From Lacibacter sp. H375 (GTDB lineage Bacteria > Bacteroidota > Bacteroidia > Chitinophagales > Chitinophagaceae): a stretch of 64,000 nucleotides of DNA. The translations under genes and the position numbers were made by a program. The notes under the pieces were generated by a model that saw only the letters and a program-made list of their open reading frames with translations, did not search any database and was not told the origin of the DNA. Numbering within the stretch: the first letter of the stretch is position 1; each line of letters opens with the position of its first letter. Below, piece after piece: positions 54,984 to 62,998 of this stretch. The stretch is from positions 2,728,001-2,792,000 of the forward strand of contig NZ_JBBKTT010000001.1 of assembly GCF_037892425.1 (NCBI RefSeq), given 5' to 3'.

Positions 54984-55041
54984 AAAAAAGCGGTTTGGTA
55001 TTTACACACTGTTATTTTTCTTCAGCATTTAAAGTCTGCAA

Positions 55042-55350
55042 TTATTGTTGCGAACAGTTTATTGAAATATCGTTATGCCTAGTATCGGCTGAATGTTTAC
55101 GTCGTTCTGCATTGGCTGCTTCTTCACTTAGTCTTTTTACTTCATGGCCGCATTCATGGCAAATTACCGAACACGTGCCTCTAACTGAACGTGGCGATGC
55201 TGCTTTTTTCTTGAGTGCCGCTTTCTTTTTAGGCTTTATTGTTTTTTTCTTAGCTGCCGCTTTCTTTGGAGATTTTTTAGTAGCAGTTTTTTTTGCTTTT
55301 TTCTTTGGCGCCTCTTTTTTCTTAGGAGCTGCTTTCTTTTTTGATGCCAT
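55042..55350 (-). CDS. Histone H1-like basic protein with cysteine/histidine motif
   Basis: This is a 102-residue protein. Residues 2-52 are lysine/alanine/proline rich (KKKAAPKKKEAPKKK pattern), like the SWIB protein's tail. The rest contains CSVICHECGHEV near residue 60-71, a pattern with cysteine and histidine spacing that may bind zinc, followed by a charged helix. The short length, high basicity and lack of signal peptide suggest a nucleic-acid-binding role. It lies 16 bases after the barrel gene and 58 bases before the next gene. Confidence 0.7.
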   Translation of the reverse strand: MASKKKAAPKKKEAPKKKAKKTATKKSPKKAAAKKKTIKPKKKAALKKKAASPRSVRGTCSVICHECGHEVKRLSEEAANAERRKHSADTRHNDISINCSQQ

Positions 55351-55365
55351 GACTTAATTTTTATT

Positions 55366-56904
55366 TTATTTAAAGAATACTCTGTTAAACGGTACGGTGG
55401 TACTAATGCCAATCACCTTGCGTTCCCATGTTGTTTTATTTGTTCTTAAATTATCGGCCCAATCCCTTAACTGCATAAATACTTCAAAGTTTACTTTCGA
55501 CTTGCCATCATTACTGTCAATAAAGCGAAAGAGGATGCCTGCCTTTCCGTTAAATAGTGGTCCTCTGAAACGTGAGAAAGTTCCGGTTGTGCTGAGGTTT
55601 ACGCCCCAGAAATTAGATTTGCCAAATATTAAAGTCGATTGGATACCAAGGCTATTATTCCATTCTGTTTGAAAGGTTTTGCCGGTTATGTCTTTTACTT
55701 TTTGCGTTGAAACAACCTCTAAGCTTGAATCGCCTGATGCGATAGTGTTCCGTATAAAAATTTGCCGGGTTGTGAAATCTGTTTCCTTAATCTGCGAAAA
55801 GTTGTTGTCTTTGCTACCTGTCCAACTGGCACTCAGATAAATTGATCTTAATCCACGAGGATGAATTTTCTGTTGCCACCAACTGTTTCGTTCAAACAGA
55901 AAATTATAGCTTGCATTAAGCGACCATTTGTCGAACAAACGCTCTCCAACTTTTTTTTCGAAAAGACTGTTTTTATCGTATGTTATGTATTTGTCTTTTG
56001 TGTATGATACACTTCCACTAAACCAGCCGATCCGAAAAGCTGTCCACGCATTTGAGCTTAATTCAATTTCGTAGATTTCTTTATCCAGTTGGGTTTTTAC
56101 TGCCTCAATCTTTTCCTCTATATTTCCTTCTAAACCTGCATCAGCCAATGCTTTCTTATACTTTGCTTTTTCTTCTATTGTTTTTATGAGTAATACTTTA
56201 TCATCTTCCGAAAAGCTGCCAGCCATTTTTTTATCATAAAGAGCAGCAATTATACTGTCTGCATTTTTTAATTGCAATGCAATTGCCGTGTATTTAATGA
56301 CAAAATTTGCATTGTACTCCTGCCTTATCTCATTTACACGGTAATTACGCTTTATCAGCATTTCATTTCTTCTGTCATAGTCGTACCAAAGTTTGTTAAA
56401 TCCCGAATTGAGAAAACTTGCTTTTATATAATATGTGCTGTTGGCGGTAAGGTCTCCTCCACTGAAGATAGAGCCGGTATTACTTGATAAATTCAAATCG
56501 GCACCCACATTTGTAATGGTGTATGCTTTTTTATGCGACAGGTTCAAATTCATTTTTGTATCATTTGAACTTGTTTTCAACGACGCAGAGTTGCCATCGG
56601 GCAACCCTTCTTTTTCGAAACTTAAGAGGGTGAAGTATTTGTCGAAGAATGCTGAATAGTTTTTGTTTGATAGCAGCCTGCCTTTACCTGAAGCGGCATC
56701 ACTCAGCCGGTCCACCTCATCCTGTGCACGTAACAGGTTTGAATGAATTTGCAAGGAGTTATTAAACTTGAAGATTTTTGCCTTGTAAACAGAATCTGAT
56801 TTACGGAAAGAAGAATCGGTTTGGCTGAATAAACTTAACTGTAAAGTAAGGAGTAATAATGTTGTTGCTAAAATACGTTTGAATAACATAAGCAGAATTT
56901 TCAA
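55366..56904 (-). CDS. Exported protein with coiled coil and predicted barrel C terminus
   Basis: This is a 512-residue protein. A signal peptide runs to about residue 28; an internal ATG at residue 7 is an alternative start. An amphipathic-strand region lies at about 100-190, a helical coiled-coil at 200-290 (ALYDKKMAGSFSEDDKVLLIKTIEEK), then further strands up to the RVFFK end. This looks like an outer-membrane protein of unknown type. The gene is in the restriction locus after hsdS but is not a known RM component. Its upstream gap of 99 bases shows no clear promoter. Confidence 0.62.
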   Translation of the reverse strand: MKILLMLFKRILATTLLLLTLQLSLFSQTDSSFRKSDSVYKAKIFKFNNSLQIHSNLLRAQDEVDRLSDAASGKGRLLSNKNYSAFFDKYFTLLSFEKEGLPDGNSASLKTSSNDTKMNLNLSHKKAYTITNVGADLNLSSNTGSIFSGGDLTANSTYYIKASFLNSGFNKLWYDYDRRNEMLIKRNYRVNEIRQEYNANFVIKYTAIALQLKNADSIIAALYDKKMAGSFSEDDKVLLIKTIEEKAKYKKALADAGLEGNIEEKIEAVKTQLDKEIYEIELSSNAWTAFRIGWFSGSVSYTKDKYITYDKNSLFEKKVGERLFDKWSLNASYNFLFERNSWWQQKIHPRGLRSIYLSASWTGSKDNNFSQIKETDFTTRQIFIRNTIASGDSSLEVVSTQKVKDITGKTFQTEWNNSLGIQSTLIFGKSNFWGVNLSTTGTFSRFRGPLFNGKAGILFRFIDSNDGKSKVNFEVFMQLRDWADNLRTNKTTWERKVIGISTTVPFNRVFFK

Positions 56905-57003
56905 CCAAAATAGATACTCACCGCTTATGCGTTACCCCGTATTTTCCCCGTATTCACACCCGTGAAACCATCCTGCCCATCCCATCATCCTATAAATCCC
57001 GGT

Positions 57004-58137
57004 TCAGACAACCACCCTTACCTCCCCACTCATCAGCTTCGGTAACAACACATCACGAAGGGTGGTGAGGGTGCGGATTTGTTTGTTATTGCTTTTTATT
57101 TTTTGAATGGCCTCTTCACAAAACACTGAAACTTCTGTAAGTTTTTCCGTTGAAGGAACATTGATCTTTAAATCTCTGAGTTGTTCAAAAGTGATTTGAG
57201 GAAATGTTCCAGATCTTGATTCTGCCAACATTTGTAACCACTCGACTGTTTGCTTGTTTATTAAGTAGAAATAAACAAAGGCCTGACTTATTCTTTTTTT
57301 AGATCGCAATACCATAAGTTTTGTTGAAACAACATAGTCATCGGCATCAAAATCAATATAAGCCCACCTTCCATTTGCCGGTCTTATTTCACTGAACAAA
57401 ATATCGTCTTTTTGAATTGACTTTTTAGCTTGCCCAGGTAAATTCTTTACAGTGGAGTACTCGTGTACTAAGACTTCACCTAAATAGATGTCAGATGTAT
57501 TTAAAAAAATAATTTCGTTTGATTTTAATTTATGTGTGATGGAAACACTTTCAATTAAATCGCCTAAAAGTAATTGAGTGCTTGATTCCTCCTTCGCCTC
57601 TTCCACAAACCACTGCCTGAACAATGTTTCGGCCATGGCTTCCAGTGTGGCGTTCTGGCGTTGCAGCAAATCAATCTTATCATCTAAACTGCTGAGGATG
57701 CAGACGATGTTTCTTTGTTCATCTTCGTTTTCAGGTAAAAAAATAGGAATCGATGTTAATGAGGCTTTGTTTAGTTTTGGTTGAACTGCACCCGTCAAAA
57801 ATGGATGCAAATCAAGACTCTCCAAATAATAACATAGTAGCCTGTTATGAAATTCTTTTTTCCCTTTTAGTATGTGTGCGTGATTATTCACCCAAAATTT
57901 CCCGTTCGCTAAAAAGGCAATTGGAGTTTGTCTTGACTTCAAATTTTCTCCATCTTCCGACACAAGTAAATGTTCACCTTCAAAAAGATAACCATCCACG
58001 CTGTCAATAATACCAGAAGCACCATAATATGGATAAATTCCTTTTCTCTTAGATCGTTCCATTGAGCTTAAAGGAATTCTTTGCGCATTTAATATGTCTG
58101 CAAAATCTGTTATAAAAAATTCTTTCAGATCACTCAT
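57004..58137 (-). CDS. hsdS: Type I restriction specificity subunit (HsdS)
   Basis: This is a 377-residue DNA-recognition subunit. Two target-recognition domains (about 1-145 and 190-330) alternate with helical conserved regions, ILSSLDDKIDLLQRQNATLEAMAETLFRQW (about 148-177) and the C-terminal IRTLTTLRDVLLPKLMSGEVRV. The first domain starts without an N-terminal helix, which is common. The start overlaps the last base of the HsdM C-terminal frame, so the M and S frames are coupled. It should form M2S with HsdM, if HsdM is functional. The DNA target cannot be read from sequence. Confidence 0.93.
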   Translation of the reverse strand: MSDLKEFFITDFADILNAQRIPLSSMERSKRKGIYPYYGASGIIDSVDGYLFEGEHLLVSEDGENLKSRQTPIAFLANGKFWVNNHAHILKGKKEFHNRLLCYYLESLDLHPFLTGAVQPKLNKASLTSIPIFLPENEDEQRNIVCILSSLDDKIDLLQRQNATLEAMAETLFRQWFVEEAKEESSTQLLLGDLIESVSITHKLKSNEIIFLNTSDIYLGEVLVHEYSTVKNLPGQAKKSIQKDDILFSEIRPANGRWAYIDFDADDYVVSTKLMVLRSKKRISQAFVYFYLINKQTVEWLQMLAESRSGTFPQITFEQLRDLKINVPSTEKLTEVSVFCEEAIQKIKSNNKQIRTLTTLRDVLLPKLMSGEVRVVV

Positions 58138-58553
58138 TAGAATTCAATTTCCAATTTTATCTTTTTCAAATTCGCCATTATCAATTTATTCAACTGTTCT
58201 TCCTCTTTCAGTTGTGCTTCCAGTTCGGTTTGCAGTTTGCTGAACCGTTCGGTAAAATCAAACTCTTCATCATCATCGGGCAGGCCCACATAACGGCCGG
58301 GGGTTAATACATAATCGAGTTCTTTTACTTTTTCAATGGGGGCGGAGGCGCAGAAGCCGGGGATATCACTGTATGTAGCAGGCCCCTCGTTCCTCGGGGT
58401 GACAGAGCGCCAGGCATGATAGGTATCTGCAATTTGCTTGATGTCTTCAGTAGTAAATTCTAATGTGCGGCGGTTAATTAAGTGGCCGAGTTTGCGTGCA
58501 TCAATGAAAAGAATTTCTTTCTTTCTTTTTCCGGTTGCCGGCGTACGTTTCAT
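58137..58553 (-). CDS. hsdM: C-terminal part of HsdM, split off by an in-frame TGA
   Basis: This 138-residue frame begins MKRTPATGKRKKEILFIDARKLG, which is the normal continuation of HsdM after the PACLWF segment. DTYHAWR (about 43-49) and the YVLTPGRYVG (about 81-90) near the end are family hallmarks. It is in the same frame as the preceding part; only the TGA at 58563-58565 and three further codons separate them. An ATG stands 9 bases after the TGA, so reinitiation could give this piece as a separate protein. Residues 50-60 (SVTPRNEGPAT) come from a palindromic repeat. Confidence 0.85.
   Translation of the reverse strand: MKRTPATGKRKKEILFIDARKLGHLINRRTLEFTTEDIKQIADTYHAWRSVTPRNEGPATYSDIPGFCASAPIEKVKELDYVLTPGRYVGLPDDDEEFDFTERFSKLQTELEAQLKEEEQLNKLIMANLKKIKLEIEF
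58374..58406. repeat. CCCCTCGTTCCTCGGGG repeat inside hsdM
   Basis: A hairpin-forming element (CCCCTCG-x-CGAGGAACG type) is found in frame and encodes VTPRNEGP in HsdM. Similar elements recur in this phylum in my knowledge, and a different GC-rich one sits in hsdR. Confidence 0.6.
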
Positions 58554-58562
58554 AAACCATAA

Positions 58563-59699
58563 TCAGGCCGGTATCTGTGTATTTAAAAACAGTTTGGCAG
58601 GAAGGTTTACAATACATTCAATCAAGCCTGCTTCCACCAATGCTTTTCGTATATCGCCTTCGCCACTTGTTTTAGAAGTAAGGGAGCCTTTGGCCAATAC
58701 CACACCTGCATGTCCGTTAGGTGCAAGGTGATAAATAAAATGTTGCAGCCATCCAAAGTTGGCATTGCCAGCAGGTGGCACACCGTATTGCCAGCGTGCA
58801 TCGTTGCGCAACAGTTCGCCACTCCAGTCGCTTACATTAAAGGGCGGGTTGGCAATAATAAAATCGGCCTTTACATCTTTATGTGCATCGTTTAAAAAAC
58901 TGCCTTCGCTGTTCCATTTTACCTGGCTGCTGTCTATACCACGTATGGCAAGGTTCATCTTGGCCAATCGCCAGGTGGTTTGGTTGCTCTCTTGTCCGTA
59001 AATAGAAATATCGTTGAGCTTGCCCTGGCGTTGCAACACAAACTTTTCACTCTGCACAAACATTCCACCACTGCCGCAACAGGGATCGAACACACGGCCT
59101 TTGTAAGGTTCCAGCATTTCCACCAACAGTTCCACCACACTGCGTGGGGTATAGAACTGCCCGCCTTTTTTTCCTTCGGCTAATGCAAACTCACCAAGGA
59201 AATATTCAAACACATGACCAAGCACATCGGCACTTCTGCTCTTTGCATCGCCCAATGCAATATTGCTTACAAGATCAATGAGTCCGCCGAGGCTCGCAGG
59301 ATCTAAGTTTTGTCTTGCATAAACTTTTGGTAACACGCCTTTGAGCGATGGATTGTCACGTTCAATGGCATCCATTGCTTCATCTACATCTTTTCCAATT
59401 TCAGGAAGCTTTGCACGGCTTTGCAAATATTTCCAGCGTGCAGAAGGTGGAACAAAGAATACATTTTCTGCACGGTATTCATCACGGTCTTCGGGATCGG
59501 CACCTGCATAATCGCCTTTGCCTGCAGCGAGCTTCTCAAACATTTCTTCAAACGAATCGCTGATGTATTTTAAAAAGATAAGACCGAGTGCAATGTGTTT
59601 GTATTCGGCTGCATCAATATTCTTGCGGAGTTTATCGGCAGCTTTCCAGAGTTGTTTTTCGATGGGTTCCTGTTGATCGGTCTTTTTTGCTTTGGCCAT
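58563..59699 (-). CDS. hsdM: N-terminal catalytic part of HsdM (type I adenine methylase), interrupted
   Basis: This is a 378-residue frame covering the helical N-terminal domain (about 12-145) and the amino-methyltransferase core: [10 protein letters not shown] (205-214; SAM motif I) and NPPF (284-287; motif IV). It ends FLNTQIPA, directly followed by TGA in place of the usual cysteine codon, then LWFMKRTP in the same frame. Both parts together give 520 residues, the normal HsdM length. HsdM modifies adenine to protect host DNA and is needed by HsdR for restriction. A single base change would restore the frame. Confidence 0.92.
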   Translation of the reverse strand: MAKAKKTDQQEPIEKQLWKAADKLRKNIDAAEYKHIALGLIFLKYISDSFEEMFEKLAAGKGDYAGADPEDRDEYRAENVFFVPPSARWKYLQSRAKLPEIGKDVDEAMDAIERDNPSLKGVLPKVYARQNLDPASLGGLIDLVSNIALGDAKSRSADVLGHVFEYFLGEFALAEGKKGGQFYTPRSVVELLVEMLEPYKGRVFDPCCGSGGMFVQSEKFVLQRQGKLNDISIYGQESNQTTWRLAKMNLAIRGIDSSQVKWNSEGSFLNDAHKDVKADFIIANPPFNVSDWSGELLRNDARWQYGVPPAGNANFGWLQHFIYHLAPNGHAGVVLAKGSLTSKTSGEGDIRKALVEAGLIECIVNLPAKLFLNTQIPA

Positions 59700-60061
59700 A
59701 GTTTAAGAAAAGATTACTGCCGAAAGTAAGGAGGAAAGATGAATAATGAATAATGAATAATGAGTGCCCTGCATGAACCATTCATAATGAACCACTGGAT
59801 GTCCGTCGTCTATCGTCTGTGGTCCCGTCTTAATGGAAAAGCCCCTTTTGGAAAAGGGGCAGCTAAAGTGAACTTCATGGGTGATGCAAAAAGATCAGCA
59901 ACGGCCGGATGTGTTTACAATGTTGGGTAGTGAAAGCAAAGATGGATAAATGTAAGAAAGACGAAAAGGGTAGAAGATGAAAGCGGATACGGGAATTTTC
60001 CCGTTTGATGTTTCAACTTGTTTTATCTATTTTGAAGATTATTCACATTTAAACCATTTTT
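59700..60061. other. Right flank of the restriction locus
   Basis: This 362-base stretch lies upstream of hsdM and holds no gene. It contains GAATAATGAATAATGAATAATGAGTG-type words (59739-59767) and GTCGTCTATCGTC (59805-59817), the same composite as at 50707-50820. GCCCCTTTT (59841-59849) and AAAAGGGGC (59852-59860) form a short hairpin of unknown role. Confidence 0.65.
59739..59817. repeat. Composite repeat at the right edge of the restriction locus
   Basis: Three ATGAATA-type tandem words are followed about 40 bases later by GTCGTCTATCGTC at 59805-59817, in the same orientation as the copy at 50806-50818. Confidence 0.75.
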
Positions 60062-60499
60062 ATGCCTAAAAAAATTGACTTGTTTACAACTCCTTCACCT
60101 GGGGAGCCCATTAGTACAGACGAAATTCAACATATGGTAGATCGTTACAAAGAGGAACGGTATAAGCATATTACAGAACATGTAACTGATGATTCAAGGG
60201 CTGTATGGATAAGTAAAGCAAAGATCTTTGAGTTTTTCAATAACAACCCAGACGCAAACGGCGTAAGAATGTATTTTGGTATTATAGGAGATACTAATAA
60301 AGGCTATGAGCAAGGTGTACATAATTTAGTGCTGGTACCAACTAAGAAATCCGGCACATCCAATAACGATTTACTTGGGAATGACAACTGGGTTGTTGTT
60401 CTTCAGAATATAATGACTACGGCAATGGATGGTGATCGTGAAGGTGCTATTTGCCCCCCACCTAAAGACCCTTGTGGCGGAAATATTATCAATTACTAA
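60062..60499 (+). CDS. Hypothetical protein of unknown family
   Basis: This is a 145-residue soluble protein without signal peptide. The first part is acidic with ISTDEIQHMVDRYKEERYKHI. A middle FEFFNNNPDANGVRMYFGIIGD segment looks like an alpha/beta core, and the C-terminal CPPPKDPCGG has two cysteines. I do not recognise the family. It is followed by a perfect-looking hairpin and then the TM/kinase/regulator operon. The -7-like TATTTTG word upstream is incomplete. Confidence 0.55.
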   Translation: MPKKIDLFTTPSPGEPISTDEIQHMVDRYKEERYKHITEHVTDDSRAVWISKAKIFEFFNNNPDANGVRMYFGIIGDTNKGYEQGVHNLVLVPTKKSGTSNNDLLGNDNWVVVLQNIMTTAMDGDREGAICPPPKDPCGGNIINY

Positions 60500-60506
60500 A
60501 AAAACG

Positions 60507-60534
60507 GTGCTGAGGCAGCATGCTGCTTCAGCAC
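60507..60534. terminator. Hairpin between the hypothetical gene and the TM/kinase operon
   Basis: GTGCTGAGGCAGC (60507-60519) pairs with GCTGCTTCAGCAC (60522-60534), with one G-T pair and a 2-base centre. The T tract after it is weak. It may attenuate or stop the upstream transcript. Confidence 0.6.
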
Positions 60535-60547
60535 TCTAATTTCTTAG

Positions 60548-61192
60548 ATGAAGTATCCTTTTTATTTGTATTCAATAGCCCTTACATTTCTGGTATGGTT
60601 ATTAACAAGAAAGAAGATAGAAAATGAAAATCTTAATTTTTTCGGGTATTTAGTTGCTTTTAACTTAATATTTGAGAACGCCGCATTTTATTATTCTTAC
60701 TTTTTTAAAACAAGTAACCATTGGATTTATAATATTTTTACTACGCTGCAAATAGCATTACTTGTTTTTTTATACTCCCGTATTCTTGTAAATGAACGCT
60801 CAAAATTTTTTACACTAATCAGTGCTTTTTTATTTCCTGCAGTTGTAGTGTTTAATTTTTTATTGTTTCAAAAATTTACAGAGTTTCATACATATACATA
60901 TATTCTTGGTTGTTTCCTGATGTTTTTTGTTTCTATTCAATACTTAAAACAGTTGTTTCACGAAGAAAGATGGACACCGCTCAGGTATCAACCATTTTTC
61001 TGGATATCAATAGCCAACATTCTATATTATACTACCAGTATATTTTATATGGGGTCCATTAATTATATACTTTATAAAAACATTGATAATTATGGCGAGT
61101 TAATAAATTTATTTGTTTATTTTTTTGCGACTATTCAATATTGTTTGTACATAATTGCATTTGTATGCAACCTCAAGCCGAAAAGGAAATAA
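60548..61192 (+). CDS. Multi-TM membrane protein preceding a histidine kinase
   Basis: This is a 214-residue protein with about seven hydrophobic helices spread over the full length (about 4-20, 30-48, 63-80, 88-105, 116-130, 152-168 and 186-205) and small loops. It looks like a seven-TM sensor module without kinase domain. Its last 28 bases overlap the next gene, the histidine kinase, which has its own single membrane helix. I infer that this protein senses the signal for the kinase. No family is recognised. Confidence 0.65.
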   Translation: MKYPFYLYSIALTFLVWLLTRKKIENENLNFFGYLVAFNLIFENAAFYYSYFFKTSNHWIYNIFTTLQIALLVFLYSRILVNERSKFFTLISAFLFPAVVVFNFLLFQKFTEFHTYTYILGCFLMFFVSIQYLKQLFHEERWTPLRYQPFFWISIANILYYTTSIFYMGSINYILYKNIDNYGELINLFVYFFATIQYCLYIIAFVCNLKPKRK

Positions 61193-61953
61193 TTATCATA
61201 TTTACAGCAGGAATTATCCTTTTTCTATTAATGATAGGGTATGTTATAAACTTTTTGTTTCTATACCAAAGGAAAAAAAGAAAACATCAGGGAGATACGG
61301 CAGCATTGCATAAATCATTTGAAGAATCATTAATGAAAACCCGTTTCGAAATACAAGAGCAGGTTTTTCAGCAAATAGGGAAAGAACTGCACGATAATGT
61401 AGGGCAGTTGTTAAGCACTTCCCGTATGCTCATTGGTTTAACCGAACGGGAATTGCAAAACCCTCCTGATACCTTGTTAACGGCAAATGCCACACTTGGT
61501 CAGGCAATCAATGAAATCCGTTCATTGGCAAAATCGCTGGATAAGGAGTGGCTGGAGCGTTTCAGTTTTTCAGAAAATATTCAAACCTTGATCGAGCGTA
61601 TCAACGCCGGTAAAACTATTGAGGTTGATTATTTGCAAACCGTTGAATTACCGCTGCGCAGTGATGAACAGATCATCCTGTTCCGTATTGTGCAGGAGGC
61701 AATACAAAATGCAGTGAAACATGCAGCACCCACACATATGCGTATTGCTGTTGAGCCGGAAGAGAACAACTATCGTATTACGGTTAGTGACGACGGCAGA
61801 GGTTTTGATGTAAATGCTGTTGCGAAAAGTATGGGGCTTGCCAATATGCAACACCGTGTGCAATTGCTGCAGGGAACCATTCAATTTAATTCTATTAAGG
61901 ATGCAGGAACTACTGTTGCCATCCGTTTACCTGTAAACACAAATAACGCATGA
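61165..61953 (+). CDS. Histidine kinase with HisKA_3-like core
   Basis: This is a 262-residue kinase. The start at the ATG at 61165 lies within the upstream gene and gives one N-terminal membrane helix (about 8-33). H76 in ELHDNVGQ is the phospho-acceptor of the LytS/NarX-type dimerisation domain. The ATPase part has the N-box QEAIQNAVKHA near 178 and DDGRGFD near 209. The 4-base overlap with the response regulator (ATGA) makes them partners. This group of kinases is usual for LuxR-type regulators. Confidence 0.9.
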   Translation: MQPQAEKEIIIIFTAGIILFLLMIGYVINFLFLYQRKKRKHQGDTAALHKSFEESLMKTRFEIQEQVFQQIGKELHDNVGQLLSTSRMLIGLTERELQNPPDTLLTANATLGQAINEIRSLAKSLDKEWLERFSFSENIQTLIERINAGKTIEVDYLQTVELPLRSDEQIILFRIVQEAIQNAVKHAAPTHMRIAVEPEENNYRITVSDDGRGFDVNAVAKSMGLANMQHRVQLLQGTIQFNSIKDAGTTVAIRLPVNTNNA

Positions 61954-62591
61954 AACTTACGATTGGATTAGTGGATGATCATCAATTATTTTTAAAATCA
62001 CTCCGGCTGATGCTGGAAAGTTTTAAAGTGTATGATGTGGTTATTGAGGCGCTCAATGGAGAGGATTTAAAAACTAAAATGAAAACCAGTGGTACAATCC
62101 CTGATTTAATGCTGATTGATGTAAACATGCCGGTAATGGATGGTATTGCCACCAGCAAATGGCTGAGCGAGCAATATCCGGCTATGAAGCTGATTGCACT
62201 TTCTATGAACGATACTGATACAGCCATCATTGATATGATAAAAGCCGGTTGCTGTGCTTACCTGCTAAAAGATACGCACCCAAATGAACTAGAAAAAGCA
62301 TTGCAGGAAGTAGCAGCAAAAGGTTATTACAATGCAGATGCAAGCAATATCAATTTCCGCAGACTTTTATTAAAGTCAAATGAGCCTCCAACCATTGTGT
62401 TAACCGAAAAAGAAAAACAGTTTTTAAGTTATGCCTGCAGCGAACTCACGTACAAACAGGTAGCGGCTGAAATGAATTTAAGCGAACGTACCATTGATGG
62501 TTACCGTGAAGCATTGTTTCAGAAGTTTCATGTGCAAAGCAGGGTTGGGCTTTGCCTGGAAGCTTTACGGAAAGGATTTGCAAAACTATAG
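61950..62591 (+). CDS. Response regulator, NarL/LuxR type
   Basis: This is a 213-residue regulator. The receiver domain has D57 as the phospho-acceptor (LMLIDVNMP) and K107 in YLLKDTHP. The C-terminal HTH has LTEKEKQFLSYACSELTYKQVAAEMNLSERTIDGYREALFQKF. It is coupled to the kinase by a 4-base overlap and closes the operon of three. Confidence 0.94.
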   Translation: MKLTIGLVDDHQLFLKSLRLMLESFKVYDVVIEALNGEDLKTKMKTSGTIPDLMLIDVNMPVMDGIATSKWLSEQYPAMKLIALSMNDTDTAIIDMIKAGCCAYLLKDTHPNELEKALQEVAAKGYYNADASNINFRRLLLKSNEPPTIVLTEKEKQFLSYACSELTYKQVAAEMNLSERTIDGYREALFQKFHVQSRVGLCLEALRKGFAKL

Positions 62592-62756
62592 TAGCAAAAA
62601 AATAATCAAAGGAATAGATTGCTTCATACTTTGCAATGACGAAACAGCGCACAAAAGATTCGTTAATCAGTACTTACCTGTCTTATACTTCTTTTGAATC
62701 CTACAAATCATGGTTCAGACAATCATCTGGGCAAAAGCCGAAGATAAATGCACAAA

Positions 62757-62788
62757 AAAAACGGATTCTTTTTACAGAATCCGCTTAT
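62757..62788 (-). terminator. Intrinsic terminator after csbD-like gene
   Basis: CGGATTCT (62762-62769) pairs with AGAATCCG (62776-62783). On the minus strand it is followed by a long T run. Confidence 0.85.
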
Positions 62789-62809
62789 TAAAATAGTTGA
62801 GGCTCAATG

Positions 62810-62998
62810 TTAACCAAGATCTTTTAACCACTTCACTAAATCATCTTTGGCCTTGCCGGTTTTTGTTTGAATTTTTCCCCACATCTCATCTTCTTTTCCA
62901 TCTTCGTAAGTAAGATCATCATCAGTTAACTCAGCATATTGCTGTTTTAGTTTGCCTTTCCACTCATTCCATTTTCCTTTTAATTCTAACTTGTCCAT
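62810..62998 (-). CDS. CsbD family stress-like protein
   Basis: This 62-residue hydrophilic protein carries the CsbD pattern, [24 protein letters not shown] and [16 protein letters not shown]. Proteins of this kind are induced by stress and are probably disordered or helical. The biochemical role is not known. TGGCAC appears on the minus strand at 63053-63058, as in sigma-54-like promoters, but the -12 part is poor. Confidence 0.92.
   Translation of the reverse strand: MDKLELKGKWNEWKGKLKQQYAELTDDDLTYEDGKEDEMWGKIQTKTGKAKDDLVKWLKDLG

Noticed and set aside
58563-58565. Selenocysteine or recoded TGA in hsdM
   Set aside because: No selenocysteine element is apparent, the residue normally here is a non-catalytic cysteine, and other genes use TGA as ordinary stop. 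A nonsense mutation is simpler.
50825-59699. Restriction locus as part of a prophage or integrative element
   Set aside because: I see no integrase, transfer or phage structural gene. Only the small HTH protein hints at a mobile element.
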